From Aquimarina agarivorans (lineage in GTDB: Bacteria > Bacteroidota > Bacteroidia > Flavobacteriales > Flavobacteriaceae): a DNA stretch of 40,606 nucleotides. Position 1 is the first letter of the stretch. Each line of letters starts with the position of its first letter. Where the stretch lies: assembly GCF_000218485.1 (NCBI RefSeq), contig NZ_AFPB01000141.1, positions 1-40,606 of the forward strand, given 5' to 3'. Below the pieces are notes generated by a model that was not told the origin of the DNA, did not search any database, and saw only the letters and a program-made list of their open reading frames with translations. Below are positions 1-7,827 of this stretch, one piece after another. Made by a program: the position numbers and the translations under genes.

Positions 1-32
1 ATTAATTGGTGTTTTGTACATAATTGATTTTT

Positions 33-2240
33 TTAGTTTCCTAATTCTAATTGATTTTTTATTAAGTTGTAATAGTTGGATCTATTTGTAACTAATTCAT
101 TATGGTTACCGACTTCTACAATTTCTCCTCTGTCTAATACTATAATTTGATCAGCATCTTTAACAGTACTTAGTCTATGAGCTATTATCAATACCGTTCT
201 ACCTTCGTAAAATTTTTGTAAATTTTCGTGAATTTGTTTTTCGTTTTCGGCATCTAAAGCACTAGTCGCTTCATCAAAAAACAAATAATTTGGATTTTTA
301 TAAATTGCTCTGGCAATTAGCATTCGTTGTTTTTGTCCGCCAGACATACCTACCCCAGAAGCGCCAATTTTAGTTGAAAAATCATTTGGGAATTCATTAA
401 TGAATTCAGAAATATTTGCTATTTCAGCAGATTTAAACAAACGCTTTCTGTTAATATTTTTATCGCCAGTAGTAATGTTTCTAAAAATAGTATCTGAAAA
501 TATGTAACCATCTTGCATAACAATTCCAGCCTGTTCTCTAAGGCTAGTTGGAGATATATTTTGCAAATTTTGTCCATTTACTAAAATAGCACCTGTGGTT
601 GGTTTATAAAATTTAAGGAGTAGTTTCATTAATGTAGTTTTACCACTACCACTAGCCCCTACAATAGCTGTAACTTTACCTTCAGGAATATGCATATTTA
701 TATTCTTTAAAATGTAAGGAGCTGAAGGACCTTCGTATTTGAAGTTTACATTTTTTAAAGATATCCCTCTTACTGATGATTCACTTTTCAATTTTTCTAA
801 ACCTTTATCTTCTTCCTCTCCTTTTTGCTCCTGTATTTCACTTAGCCTATTGAAACTTAATTTAGCATCTTGTAAAGATTTAAAAAAGTCAATTAATTGA
901 TTCACTGGTGCATTCATTTGTCCGATAATATAGCTTACACTCAATAATTCCCCTAAACTCATAGTACCATTTACAACATAAGTTGCAGCTAGAAATGTGA
1001 CTACAATATTTTTAAACTGATTTAAAAACTGATAACCAGAAACTTGAATTTGATCTAGTTTTAAAATTTTGCTATTTGTTCTAAATAGTTTGTCCTGAAC
1101 TCTTTCCCATTCTATTCTTTTATGTTCCTCAAATTGGTTTAATTTAAGCTCGGTAACCCCATTTATAATTTCATATATCAAATCCTGATTTTCGGTTTTA
1201 GCCTGAAAAACAAAATAGTCTAAAATTTTTCTTTTATTTAGCCATGCTAGCGACCAACATATAGCCACTGTTGTTATAAGTAAGTATGTGAGTAAAATTG
1301 TTATATCATAATACCATAGAACGCCAAAAAAAACAGAAAAAGTGATTAGTGAGAAGAATGTGGTGAGGCTTTGCGAGGTTAAAAACTCTTCAATTCGTTC
1401 ATTGTCTTGAATTCTTTGATTAAAATCTCCTGTCATTTTGGTATCAAAAAAATGAATAGGTAGTAATAGAATCTTTTTAAGAAAATTTGAAACGATTGTG
1501 ATGCTAATTTTTGTACCCACACGTAAAAGAATCCAATTTCTAAAAACATCTATAATAATAACGCCTAGAAATACACCAAGCTGAGCCATTAAAAGAGTAC
1601 TAATTACATTTAAATTTTTGACTTGTACACCTTTATCAATTAAATACTCAGTAATAAATGGAAAAACTAACGTAGCACAACTTCCTAAAAACAATAATAT
1701 AAATAACTTAATCAATTGTTTGTAGTGCGGCTTTAAGTAATCTAATAAAAATTTAAATGAAATATTCTTTTCAACAGGTATTTCATTTGTATAAAAGTTT
1801 TGAGTTGTTTTTAATTGTAAACAAATACCTAAATCCCCTTTTGACAACCAGTGTTCTTGAAATTTTTTTAAATTAAATGAAATAATACCATGTGCAGGAT
1901 CTGCAATTTTAAATGAATACCCATCATTCCTTGTTTTTTTAATAGCCATTAGCACTACAAAATGATTTTGATTCCAATGTATTATGGCGTTAGTTGGATT
2001 TATTTCAATTAACTGATCAATTGATAACTTTTCAGAAATACAACTAAATCCAACTTTTAGTGCAGCGTGTTTTATTCCATCTAAAGAAACACCCTCTTTA
2101 GTAATAAAGCATTCGTTTCTAAAAAATTGCAGGGAATATGTTTTGCCGTAGTAATTGCTTAACATTGCTAAACAAGCAGGACCACAATCCATTTGGTCAA
2201 ATTGGCGGATAAACTTAAATTTTTTATTTTTTGGCTTCAT
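33..2240 (-). CDS. Peptidase-containing ABC exporter (C39 peptidase + ABC transporter, PCAT type)
   Basis: This is a full-length (735 aa) exporter of the bacteriocin/RiPP type. Residues 1-130 form a C39 double-glycine peptidase: the catalytic Cys is C19 in QMDCGPACLAML, the His is H93 in NHFVVLM, and the Asp is D114 in IADPAHG. A membrane domain with about six hydrophobic segments spans residues 165-450. The nucleotide-binding domain has Walker A GASGSGKTT, signature MSGGQKQR and Walker B YLFFDEATSALD. In this family the peptidase cuts a leader after Gly-Gly and the same protein exports the core across the inner membrane. It follows the JmjC-like gene by 32 nt, and a 48-aa peptide with a KGG leader lies just upstream, so that peptide is the natural substrate (inference). 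No HlyD-type adaptor is visible in the window; it could lie beyond position 1. Confidence 0.96.
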   Translation of the reverse strand: MKPKNKKFKFIRQFDQMDCGPACLAMLSNYYGKTYSLQFFRNECFITKEGVSLDGIKHAALKVGFSCISEKLSIDQLIEINPTNAIIHWNQNHFVVLMAIKKTRNDGYSFKIADPAHGIISFNLKKFQEHWLSKGDLGICLQLKTTQNFYTNEIPVEKNISFKFLLDYLKPHYKQLIKLFILLFLGSCATLVFPFITEYLIDKGVQVKNLNVISTLLMAQLGVFLGVIIIDVFRNWILLRVGTKISITIVSNFLKKILLLPIHFFDTKMTGDFNQRIQDNERIEEFLTSQSLTTFFSLITFSVFFGVLWYYDITILLTYLLITTVAICWSLAWLNKRKILDYFVFQAKTENQDLIYEIINGVTELKLNQFEEHKRIEWERVQDKLFRTNSKILKLDQIQVSGYQFLNQFKNIVVTFLAATYVVNGTMSLGELLSVSYIIGQMNAPVNQLIDFFKSLQDAKLSFNRLSEIQEQKGEEEDKGLEKLKSESSVRGISLKNVNFKYEGPSAPYILKNINMHIPEGKVTAIVGASGSGKTTLMKLLLKFYKPTTGAILVNGQNLQNISPTSLREQAGIVMQDGYIFSDTIFRNITTGDKNINRKRLFKSAEIANISEFINEFPNDFSTKIGASGVGMSGGQKQRMLIARAIYKNPNYLFFDEATSALDAENEKQIHENLQKFYEGRTVLIIAHRLSTVKDADQIIVLDRGEIVEVGNHNELVTNRSNYYNLIKNQLELGN

Positions 2241-2272
2241 ACTAGTAGTGTTTTTCTTAGGAACAATTCCTC

Positions 2273-3577
2273 TTAAATAATTTCGACTCCATTATAATTG
2301 TAGATTTCAGATATAAAATATAAACCTGCTTCAATGGGCCATTCTTTTGCTAAATCACTTAATAATTCTTTTACTGGATACTTTTGATGAGTGTTTAATA
2401 AATCAATTATTTTTTCCAACTCTTTATGGTATTTCATTTCCATTTTTATGCCTCTGGAAAACAAAATTAATTTGTTATTTCTTGTATAGTACAGTAGTTC
2501 AAAATTTGAATTAGATTGAACAATCTTATCAATTAATAAATTATACTTTTCCACGTCATAACTATCAGTAATATTTTTACTTAATGGAATTGACTGCCAA
2601 CAACCATTACTTAAAAGGGCATATTTATAATCTAGATTTAATTGGTATAAAAAATCTTTTGTAGGAAGTTTAAGTGTCGATTCATCAAGATTGAGTGTGG
2701 ATAATAAAGTTGAAAATGAAGCTTCATTTTCAAGTAATTTTTTTGATGGTTGTAGAATTGTTTTTTCAACAGTATTTTCATTCGGAGATTCAAATTGATA
2801 TATTAGTGAACGTACAATTTTTTTAGTATAAATCTCTTTAGTTGGGTTGTTGAACCAAAGTGTTACACCCACTGATAGTTCATCACTAAAACCAACATGG
2901 TAATTTTTCCATGGCATGTAAAATAAATCGCCTTCAGAAAATTCAAATTGATTGGCGTGTTCTAATATTGGTTCAATATTTTTATTATTGTACTTGGTTT
3001 GGTCATTGGTTAGGCTGTCATATTTATCTTCATCCCAAGTATACATTGATTTTTTGCCAGGACCTAAATGAAAGTGAAGTACATTCTCGCCAGGGTGATC
3101 TTGATGAATACCTAAAGGTGTCCAGCCATAATTACCAATAAAAATAGTAATCTCAACACCAGTTGCCGGAACCCCTTTAATAGCTAATAAAGGCTTAATT
3201 GCTTTTCGGATTTTGTTGGCAATAGTTGTAGAATGCTTTTCGCCCGAATTTATTATTATTCCAAATTTTTTATCAAAAATTCGTGAAGTAAATTCTTCGA
3301 TGTTTTCATCTTTCTTAGGTGGATTTTTACATAAACTTAACAGATATTGGTCGCTTTGTTCTTCACCGTCAATGTAAACACGTATTCCATCACCAACATC
3401 CGATAATTTAAATCGGTTTTGGAGTACATTAAGTACGCCATTATTTAATTCTTTTACCAATGTGCAATCAATAGCGTTATTTACTACACATGGCTTTTGA
3501 AAGTCATTATTACTATGAATAAATTCCTTCCAAAATTCTTTAGAAAAAGGTTTTGTTATAGTTTCCATAATTTTCAC
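2273..3577 (-). CDS. JmjC/cupin-like 2-oxoglutarate Fe(II) oxygenase, candidate peptide-modifying enzyme
   Basis: A 434-aa protein with a JmjC/Cupin_4-like core. The likely iron ligands are H158 and D160 (GIHQDH, an HxD motif) and H227 (in KNYHVGFS). K175/K176 (PGKKSMYTW) are candidate 2-oxoglutarate contacts. The strand-rich stretch from residue 140 to 245 ends in SVGVTLWF, as in double-stranded beta-helix folds. Residues 250-434 form a second, unrecognised domain, possibly for substrate binding. Known JmjC protein hydroxylases (for example E. coli YcfD on Arg, JMJD6 on Lys) hydroxylate peptide side chains. The gene sits between a GG-leader peptide gene and a peptidase-containing exporter, so modification of that peptide is the obvious hypothesis, but it is inference. 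An alternative start is the Met at 3568. It reads as intact. Confidence 0.82.
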   Translation of the reverse strand: MKIMETITKPFSKEFWKEFIHSNNDFQKPCVVNNAIDCTLVKELNNGVLNVLQNRFKLSDVGDGIRVYIDGEEQSDQYLLSLCKNPPKKDENIEEFTSRIFDKKFGIIINSGEKHSTTIANKIRKAIKPLLAIKGVPATGVEITIFIGNYGWTPLGIHQDHPGENVLHFHLGPGKKSMYTWDEDKYDSLTNDQTKYNNKNIEPILEHANQFEFSEGDLFYMPWKNYHVGFSDELSVGVTLWFNNPTKEIYTKKIVRSLIYQFESPNENTVEKTILQPSKKLLENEASFSTLLSTLNLDESTLKLPTKDFLYQLNLDYKYALLSNGCWQSIPLSKNITDSYDVEKYNLLIDKIVQSNSNFELLYYTRNNKLILFSRGIKMEMKYHKELEKIIDLLNTHQKYPVKELLSDLAKEWPIEAGLYFISEIYNYNGVEII

Positions 3578-3655
3578 ATTTTGTGTAATAGCAATAAATT
3601 ATTTTGCTAAATTTGTTCTTTGAATTTGTAATAATTTTTAATAAATTTTTGTTAG

Positions 3656-3699
3656 AAAAGAAGGAGCATAAGTGTCTAAAAATTATAACTCCTCCTTTT
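3656..3699 (-). terminator. Possible attenuating hairpin between precursor peptide and oxygenase genes
   Basis: On the minus strand, GGAG and ATAA pair with TTAT and CTCC around an 11-nt loop, with AAGG/CCTT extending the stem, and a T-rich tail TTCTTTT follows. It lies between the stop of the 48-aa peptide and the start of the JmjC-like gene. Partial termination here would give more peptide transcript than enzyme transcript, as is common in RiPP operons. The stem is imperfect, so this is a weak call. Confidence 0.35.
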
Positions 3700-3715
3700 T
3701 GCTTTGAAAGGATTA

Positions 3716-3862
3716 TTATACAGCAGCAGTTCTCTGCTTTTGTTTTTGTTTGATCACAGTTTCAGCTAAACCAGCTGTTCCACCTTTAATTTTTCTTTCT
3801 TCAAGAGTTGATAATGTTTTTAAGCCTAAAAAGTTTTTTGGGTTGAAATTTGAATTTTTCAT
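3716..3862 (-). CDS. Double-glycine leader precursor peptide (48 aa), RiPP-like
   Basis: A short frame of 49 codons including the stop, translated by hand from ATG at 3862 to TAA at 3716. The leader begins MKNSNFNPKNFLGLKTL and continues STLEERKIKGG, so Gly27-Gly28 closes a leader with the L..L..KIKGG pattern typical of Bacteroidota GG-leader natural-product precursors. The predicted core is TAGLAETVIKQKQKQRTAAV (20 aa). It has no Cys, Trp or aromatic residue, and has an alternating KQKQKQR stretch and net charge about +3. It lies 138 nt upstream of the JmjC-like oxygenase and shares the strand with the C39-peptidase exporter. Without Cys, and with only two Thr and no Ser in the core, a lanthipeptide or sactipeptide is unlikely; Lys, Arg or Gln side-chain hydroxylation would fit the neighbour. 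The short-ORF call is strengthened by the leader motif and the context. Confidence 0.85.
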   Translation of the reverse strand: MKNSNFNPKNFLGLKTLSTLEERKIKGGTAGLAETVIKQKQKQRTAAV

Positions 3863-3948
3863 TGTAACAAAATTTAAAAATTAATAGTTATTAGCCTGTA
3901 GTTTAAAGACATGGAGACTTTTCATTGGTCTAACTTGCAAGTATATTT

Positions 3949-6084
3949 TTAATTTATTCTATTTTTTTCTTCGCTATTTTTTGAATTCCTTTCTGGTAAT
4001 TCCAATTTTTTTCCAAAATTGTATACTAATGACAGTCTTACACTTCTATCATCCCTATAGTGGTTGTAGCTTGTAGTAAAACCTATTGCTTGTTGTGTAA
4101 TTAAAGACCTGTTCCCTTTAAAAAGGTCATTACCCACTAATGATATTTGCAATGATTTATTAAAAAGTTGCCACCTGATAGCTGTATCAAATTGTGAGTA
4201 AGCTTCATTTTTTTCCAGACTCGAAATTCCATCCGAGATATACATATAAGTCATATTAAACAATAGCTTTCTGTTTTTTACCAAAACAAAATTGGTACTT
4301 GCTCCCCCTTCAAAAGAAAAACCAGAAAGTGTTGGATTTAGTAAAGGACTTGTCGATTCGGCTTCGGTATGATAAATATTGGTGTTCAGACTAACATCAA
4401 ACCAATTATTTATCTTTAAATCTAAGCTAGTATACAATCCGATATCGGCACTATTATAATAATTTGAAGCAATAAATTGTTGGGTATTTTCTACTTGGTC
4501 AACAATGGCTATATATTCAAATCCATCATTTAATTTTGAGTACCATAATGAAGCTATTAGGTTTTTGCTATTGGAATATGAAAGCTCAATATTATGGGAA
4601 AATGCAGGGCGTAATAACGGATTTCCTTCAAAAAATGAAACGTTGGATAAAAACCATCTAAAAGGATTTAAAAAACTAAATGTTGGTCTATCAATTCTTC
4701 TGCCATAGTTTATATCTAAAATATCATTATCAGTTAATTGATAAGATAAATATGCGGTAGGGAATAATTCAAAATATGATTGTTCTGTAATTTGATTTAA
4801 TGTTACGGAATTGCCTTTTGTATCAGTATTTTCAGCTCTTAAGCCAGCTTTCCATGTCAATTTTTCACTAAATTTGCCTGTAGCCGAAAAGTATAATGCC
4901 TGAGTATTTTCGTTATAATCAAACTCATTACTTTGTGTGGCATCAAAAACCGGCATACCACTTGTTGTATTTAAAAATAGTACATCATTTTCTGTTTGAG
5001 AAAATGATAATTTCCCTCCATAATTTAAACTAATTTTTTCTAAAGGGTGTTCCATATCAATATTTATGGAGTAATTATCAATATTTTGTTTCCCTTCATT
5101 ATTTGCCGAAAAAAGCGAATTAGGAATTGGTGCATTTTGGTTGTCAAAATTTGTTGTACTAAATGAACGCTTATTAGTATTATTGAAATTGAAGTAATCT
5201 AAATCTAAAGTTAGTTTTTTATCTTCTTTATGGAAATCATATACAGCATGTGCATTAACAGTATTATATATTCGTTGTGCTTCAGTAATAGCATTTGTTT
5301 TAATCAAAGAATTAATATTATTTGTTGAGGCATCAATCAGTCTGATTACATCATCATCTTTTTTGTCGGGTTCACTAATATTACCACTGTACAAAGCACC
5401 TATAGTAATTTTATCATTTATTTTTTGATCTATTTCAACCTTATAAGCTAAGGATTTAGTAAATTTTCTTTGCTGAATGTTTTCTCGCCAAAGTTGATTA
5501 GGGTCATCAATTAAATAGTTTAAATCGTTCAATATGGAGCCTTTCGTATAGTTGATGTCCGAAAATAGTGAAGTGGTAGTTTTTTTATAGTTTACGGCAC
5601 CACCAATAACACCTGTGGGATATGTTGCTTGTTTGTATGTTGATCTTACCGAAGTATTTATATGATCATCATTATTGTGTTTAAGTTTTATGTTTATAAT
5701 TCCACTATTACCTTCAGCATCGTATTTAGGTGGGGGATTGGTGATAACTTCAATACTCTTAATAGCTGACGATTGAATGTTTTTTAGATAATTTGTAAGT
5801 TCAGAACCTTCTAAATTTATCATTCTATCATTTATCATTACCCTAGTTCTTCCTTTGGCAACTATTTTTATTTCCTCGTTTTGCACCCTCAATCTTGGGG
5901 CTGCTTTCAACGCATCTATCGCAGTACCTCCTGAAGCAGCAGTGGATTCGCCTACGTTAAAAATCAACCTATCTACCTTTTTTTCTATGAGTTTTTTTCT
6001 TCCCTGAATGACTATTTCTTTAAGTGAGCTTATGTCTTCTGTTAAAATAATTTCACCTAAATTGAAATTCACTTTTATTGTCAA
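3949..6084 (-). CDS. Outer-membrane beta-barrel protein, TonB-dependent-receptor-like (main part)
   Basis: A 711-codon frame covering the plug and barrel of a receptor-like protein of the Bacteroidota OMP_b-brl_3 type. The plug-like region is residues 30-135: VDRLIFNVGE, then DALKAAPRL, then SIEVITNPPPKYDAEGNSGIINIKLK. The rest is barrel with alternating strands, ending VRLSLVYNFGKK and a short charged tail. The frame opens with a TTG directly after an in-frame TAA (6085-6087), which is not a convincing natural start. The missing N-terminus (signal peptide and carboxypeptidase-regulatory-like domain) is encoded just upstream in another frame (6114-6344). Its place directly before the GG-leader peptide gene suggests a role in passage, uptake or immunity of the peptide at the outer membrane (inference). 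Confidence 0.85.
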   Translation of the reverse strand: MTIKVNFNLGEIILTEDISSLKEIVIQGRKKLIEKKVDRLIFNVGESTAASGGTAIDALKAAPRLRVQNEEIKIVAKGRTRVMINDRMINLEGSELTNYLKNIQSSAIKSIEVITNPPPKYDAEGNSGIINIKLKHNNDDHINTSVRSTYKQATYPTGVIGGAVNYKKTTTSLFSDINYTKGSILNDLNYLIDDPNQLWRENIQQRKFTKSLAYKVEIDQKINDKITIGALYSGNISEPDKKDDDVIRLIDASTNNINSLIKTNAITEAQRIYNTVNAHAVYDFHKEDKKLTLDLDYFNFNNTNKRSFSTTNFDNQNAPIPNSLFSANNEGKQNIDNYSINIDMEHPLEKISLNYGGKLSFSQTENDVLFLNTTSGMPVFDATQSNEFDYNENTQALYFSATGKFSEKLTWKAGLRAENTDTKGNSVTLNQITEQSYFELFPTAYLSYQLTDNDILDINYGRRIDRPTFSFLNPFRWFLSNVSFFEGNPLLRPAFSHNIELSYSNSKNLIASLWYSKLNDGFEYIAIVDQVENTQQFIASNYYNSADIGLYTSLDLKINNWFDVSLNTNIYHTEAESTSPLLNPTLSGFSFEGGASTNFVLVKNRKLLFNMTYMYISDGISSLEKNEAYSQFDTAIRWQLFNKSLQISLVGNDLFKGNRSLITQQAIGFTTSYNHYRDDRSVRLSLVYNFGKKLELPERNSKNSEEKNRIN

Positions 6085-6113
6085 TTAATTCTGTTCCATG
6101 GGTTTAAACCCAC

Positions 6114-6344
6114 CTATGTAATTGAGATATTGAAAGGAGTATTTGAGTTGATTTCTAAAGAAAACTTTCCAAATTCATCTGAAATGGTTCCTGTTATTAA
6201 TTCATTAGTGTTGATTTTTTCAGCAATTACATTTGCAAAAGCAATAGGTTGGTTGGTGTCACTCATTATAATTCCTTCAAACATCTGAGCATAAGTAAAT
6301 TTTTGAATTATGATTAGGAAAAGTATGTTGAGTATTTTTTGCAT
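6114..6344 (-). pseudogene. N-terminal fragment of the outer-membrane receptor (signal peptide + carboxypeptidase-regulatory-like domain)
   Basis: This frame begins MQKILNILFLIIIQKFTYAQ, a clear signal peptide, then runs MFEGIIMSDTNQPIAFANV and ISDEFGKFSLEIN, the start of a CarboxypepD_reg-like domain, which normally precedes the plug of such receptors. It stops at TAG (6114-6116) after NISIT. In the next frame IGGFKPMEQN can be read, ending at TAA (6085-6087), after which the receptor frame continues. The gene is therefore split by at least a one-base shift and a nonsense codon within about 35 bp. An upstream in-frame Met at 6452 would place the promoter element inside the coding region, so I chose 6344, where the signal peptide begins. 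Confidence 0.72.
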
Positions 6345-6421
6345 TCTCTTATTTATTAGGTAACAAAGGTTATTCATCTTATTGTAAATGTACTTTATTA
6401 GTATACTTTTTTTGAGTCTTC

Positions 6422-6456
6422 CACCCACACGAATTATGTGGTAAAACCACATAATT
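6422..6456 (-). promoter_or_regulatory. Operator-like inverted repeat, copy 1 (upstream of the receptor/peptide operon)
   Basis: Perfect 11-bp arms AATTATGTGGT / ACCACATAATT around AAA (6432-6456), with ACCCACAC at 6423-6430. The same arrangement recurs at 9460-9491: ACCCACAC, any three bases, then TTATGTGGTAAAACCACATA. The three half-sites (ACCCACAC, ATGTGGT, ACCACAT) resemble one another. It lies about 80 nt upstream of the receptor signal-peptide start, and a TACATTTA (possible degenerate -7 element) lies 29 nt downstream on the minus strand. The likely binder is the adjacent LuxR/NarL-type regulator (inference). Confidence 0.72.
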
Positions 6457-6467
6457 ATTTAAAGCAT

Positions 6468-6505
6468 AAAAAAAGCCATCTAAAATTATTTAGATGGCTT
6501 TTTTT
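6468..6505 (-). terminator. Strong hairpin terminator after the response regulator gene
   Basis: Perfect stem of 17 bp: A7 then GCCATCTAAA, loop ATTA, then TTTAGATGGC and T7. It is symmetrical, so it would work on either strand, and it closes the lipoprotein-kinase-regulator operon just before the operator of the receptor/peptide operon. Confidence 0.92.
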
Positions 6506-6520
6506 AGTTTTGGATACCAT

Positions 6521-7186
6521 TTATATGTATCCACTTTCTCTTGCTTTTTCGAGTAATTGTTTATTGCTTCCTCCTTCAATATCAAAAATTTCCTTAAGTT
6601 TTCTTTTTCTGTTTTCTACAGCTCTTAAAGATAGGTTTACTGATTCGGCAACGTCTTTGTTTTTTGATCCTAAGGACAATTGGTACAAAATAGACCTATC
6701 AGTTTTATCTAAAGTAAGTTTGTGGTTAACTCCGCTTCTTAAAATTTTAGATATTTTTTGCCCATAATATGGTGGTTGTTCAATAACTCTTTCTATACAT
6801 TTTATCAATTCGCTGGAATTTGTTTCTCCTTTTAGTAAAAAGCCATCAGGATTAATATTGAATAAAATATTTTGAAGTCTAAATTTATCTTCTAGGGTAG
6901 TAAGTATTACAATTTTTATTAATGGTTTTTCATTCTTTATTTTTATACCTAAATCTTCACCAGAAATTAATTTACTCCCTTCAATTACGGGGAAGTTAAT
7001 ATCTAAAAAAACTACATCAAATATTTTATCATTTACTAGTTTCCATGCCTCTTCGCAATTTGTGCTAGTTTCAATATTAAATTTTTTTGATTCAGAAGAA
7101 ATATTAGAGAATACATTTTTATAACCTTCCAATATCATTTCATGGTCATCAACCATTAAAATATTTATTATATCTGTATTACTCAT
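6521..7186 (-). CDS. Response regulator, REC + LuxR/NarL-type HTH
   Basis: 221 aa. The N-terminal receiver domain has acidic pocket residues D13-D14 (LMVDDHE), the phospho-acceptor D62 in VVFLDINFP, and the conserved Lys in GFLLKGE. The C-terminal 65 residues form a LuxR/GerE-like helix-turn-helix (GSKNKDVAESVNLSLRAVEN). It starts 5 nt after the histidine-kinase stop, so the pair is a two-component system. The operator-like palindromes at 6432-6456 and 9473-9491 flank this operon and the peptide operon and are its probable targets (inference). Confidence 0.95.
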   Translation of the reverse strand: MSNTDIINILMVDDHEMILEGYKNVFSNISSESKKFNIETSTNCEEAWKLVNDKIFDVVFLDINFPVIEGSKLISGEDLGIKIKNEKPLIKIVILTTLEDKFRLQNILFNINPDGFLLKGETNSSELIKCIERVIEQPPYYGQKISKILRSGVNHKLTLDKTDRSILYQLSLGSKNKDVAESVNLSLRAVENRKRKLKEIFDIEGGSNKQLLEKARESGYI

Positions 7187-7191
7187 ATATT

Positions 7192-7827
7192 TTAATTTAT
7201 CGGAATTTGTAATGTAATATTTAAGCCTTTATATTTTTCAATATTATTGTTGAAGTCGATTTTTCCATTTAAATCTTTTACCCTAAATCGAATATTTTTA
7301 AGTCCAATACCTTTAATTTCTTTTTTTAATATACCTACCCCATTATCCATTATATGGGCTGTTAATTTTTTAGGATTATCAATTTCAAGTTTGACCTTAC
7401 ATTCAATAGCACGAGAGTGTTTTTGTACATTAGTCAATGCTTCCTGTAAAATTCTGTATAAGTTATATTTTATTTTTTCGCTAATTTTTTCCCATTTAAT
7501 GGATGCATCCATTTCTAAAATAAATTTAATATTAGAATTATTGTTCATTTCAATTAAACCATTTATTACGGATTGAAAATTAACTTTAATTGAATGTGTT
7601 TTATTTAATTTATGTGAAATTTGCCTAATTTCCTCTGCTATAACTTGTATTTCATTAATGTATTTTTCTCTCTTTTTTATACCTTCTTCCGAAATGTTTT
7701 TGTTTAAGGAATCCAAACTTAATCTCACTCCAAAAATCTGCCCTAAAATACCATCATGTAGCTCTCTTGAAATTTTTAATTGAGCTTCTTCCCTACCTTT
7801 TTCATAAATTTTTCTTTGTTCAAGCAT
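7192..7827 (-). CDS. Sensor histidine kinase, catalytic part (HisKA_3 + HATPase_c)
   Basis: This is the kinase half of a TPR-sensor kinase. The phospho-acceptor His lies in SRELHDGILGQIFGVRLSL (HisKA_3 type, the usual partner of NarL-type regulators). The ATPase motifs are the N-box YRILQEALTNVQKHS, G1 MDNGVGI and G2 GIGLKNIRFR. The same frame stays open upstream to about 7968 and encodes a membrane helix (FEGTLYLTFLLVFILFLFIY) and a charged coiled segment. The Met at 7827 is therefore only the first Met of an interrupted gene. The join to the TPR part needs one base removed from the T5 run at 7970-7974 (plus strand). With all three shifts repaired, the protein would be about 660 aa. Confidence 0.9.
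   Translation of the reverse strand: MLEQRKIYEKGREEAQLKISRELHDGILGQIFGVRLSLDSLNKNISEEGIKKREKYINEIQVIAEEIRQISHKLNKTHSIKVNFQSVINGLIEMNNNSNIKFILEMDASIKWEKISEKIKYNLYRILQEALTNVQKHSRAIECKVKLEIDNPKKLTAHIMDNGVGILKKEIKGIGLKNIRFRVKDLNGKIDFNNNIEKYKGLNITLQIPIN

Noticed and set aside
2911..3141. Plus-strand open frame of 76 codons inside the oxygenase gene
   Set aside because: It is opposite a well-supported gene, shows no motif and has unnatural composition.
3863..3948. Separate promoter for the precursor gene (TAAATTTTG just before its ATG)
   Set aside because: It differs from TAnnTTTG by one extra base and would give an almost leaderless transcript; no -33 element is clear.
6099..6112. TGGGTTTAAACCCA palindrome as another regulator site
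   Set aside because: It does not share the ACCACAT half-sites of the two operator copies and lies inside the interrupted receptor gene.
6345..6452. Longer start of the receptor fragment at 6452
   Set aside because: It would make the operator coding sequence, and the signal peptide clearly begins at the Met at 6344.
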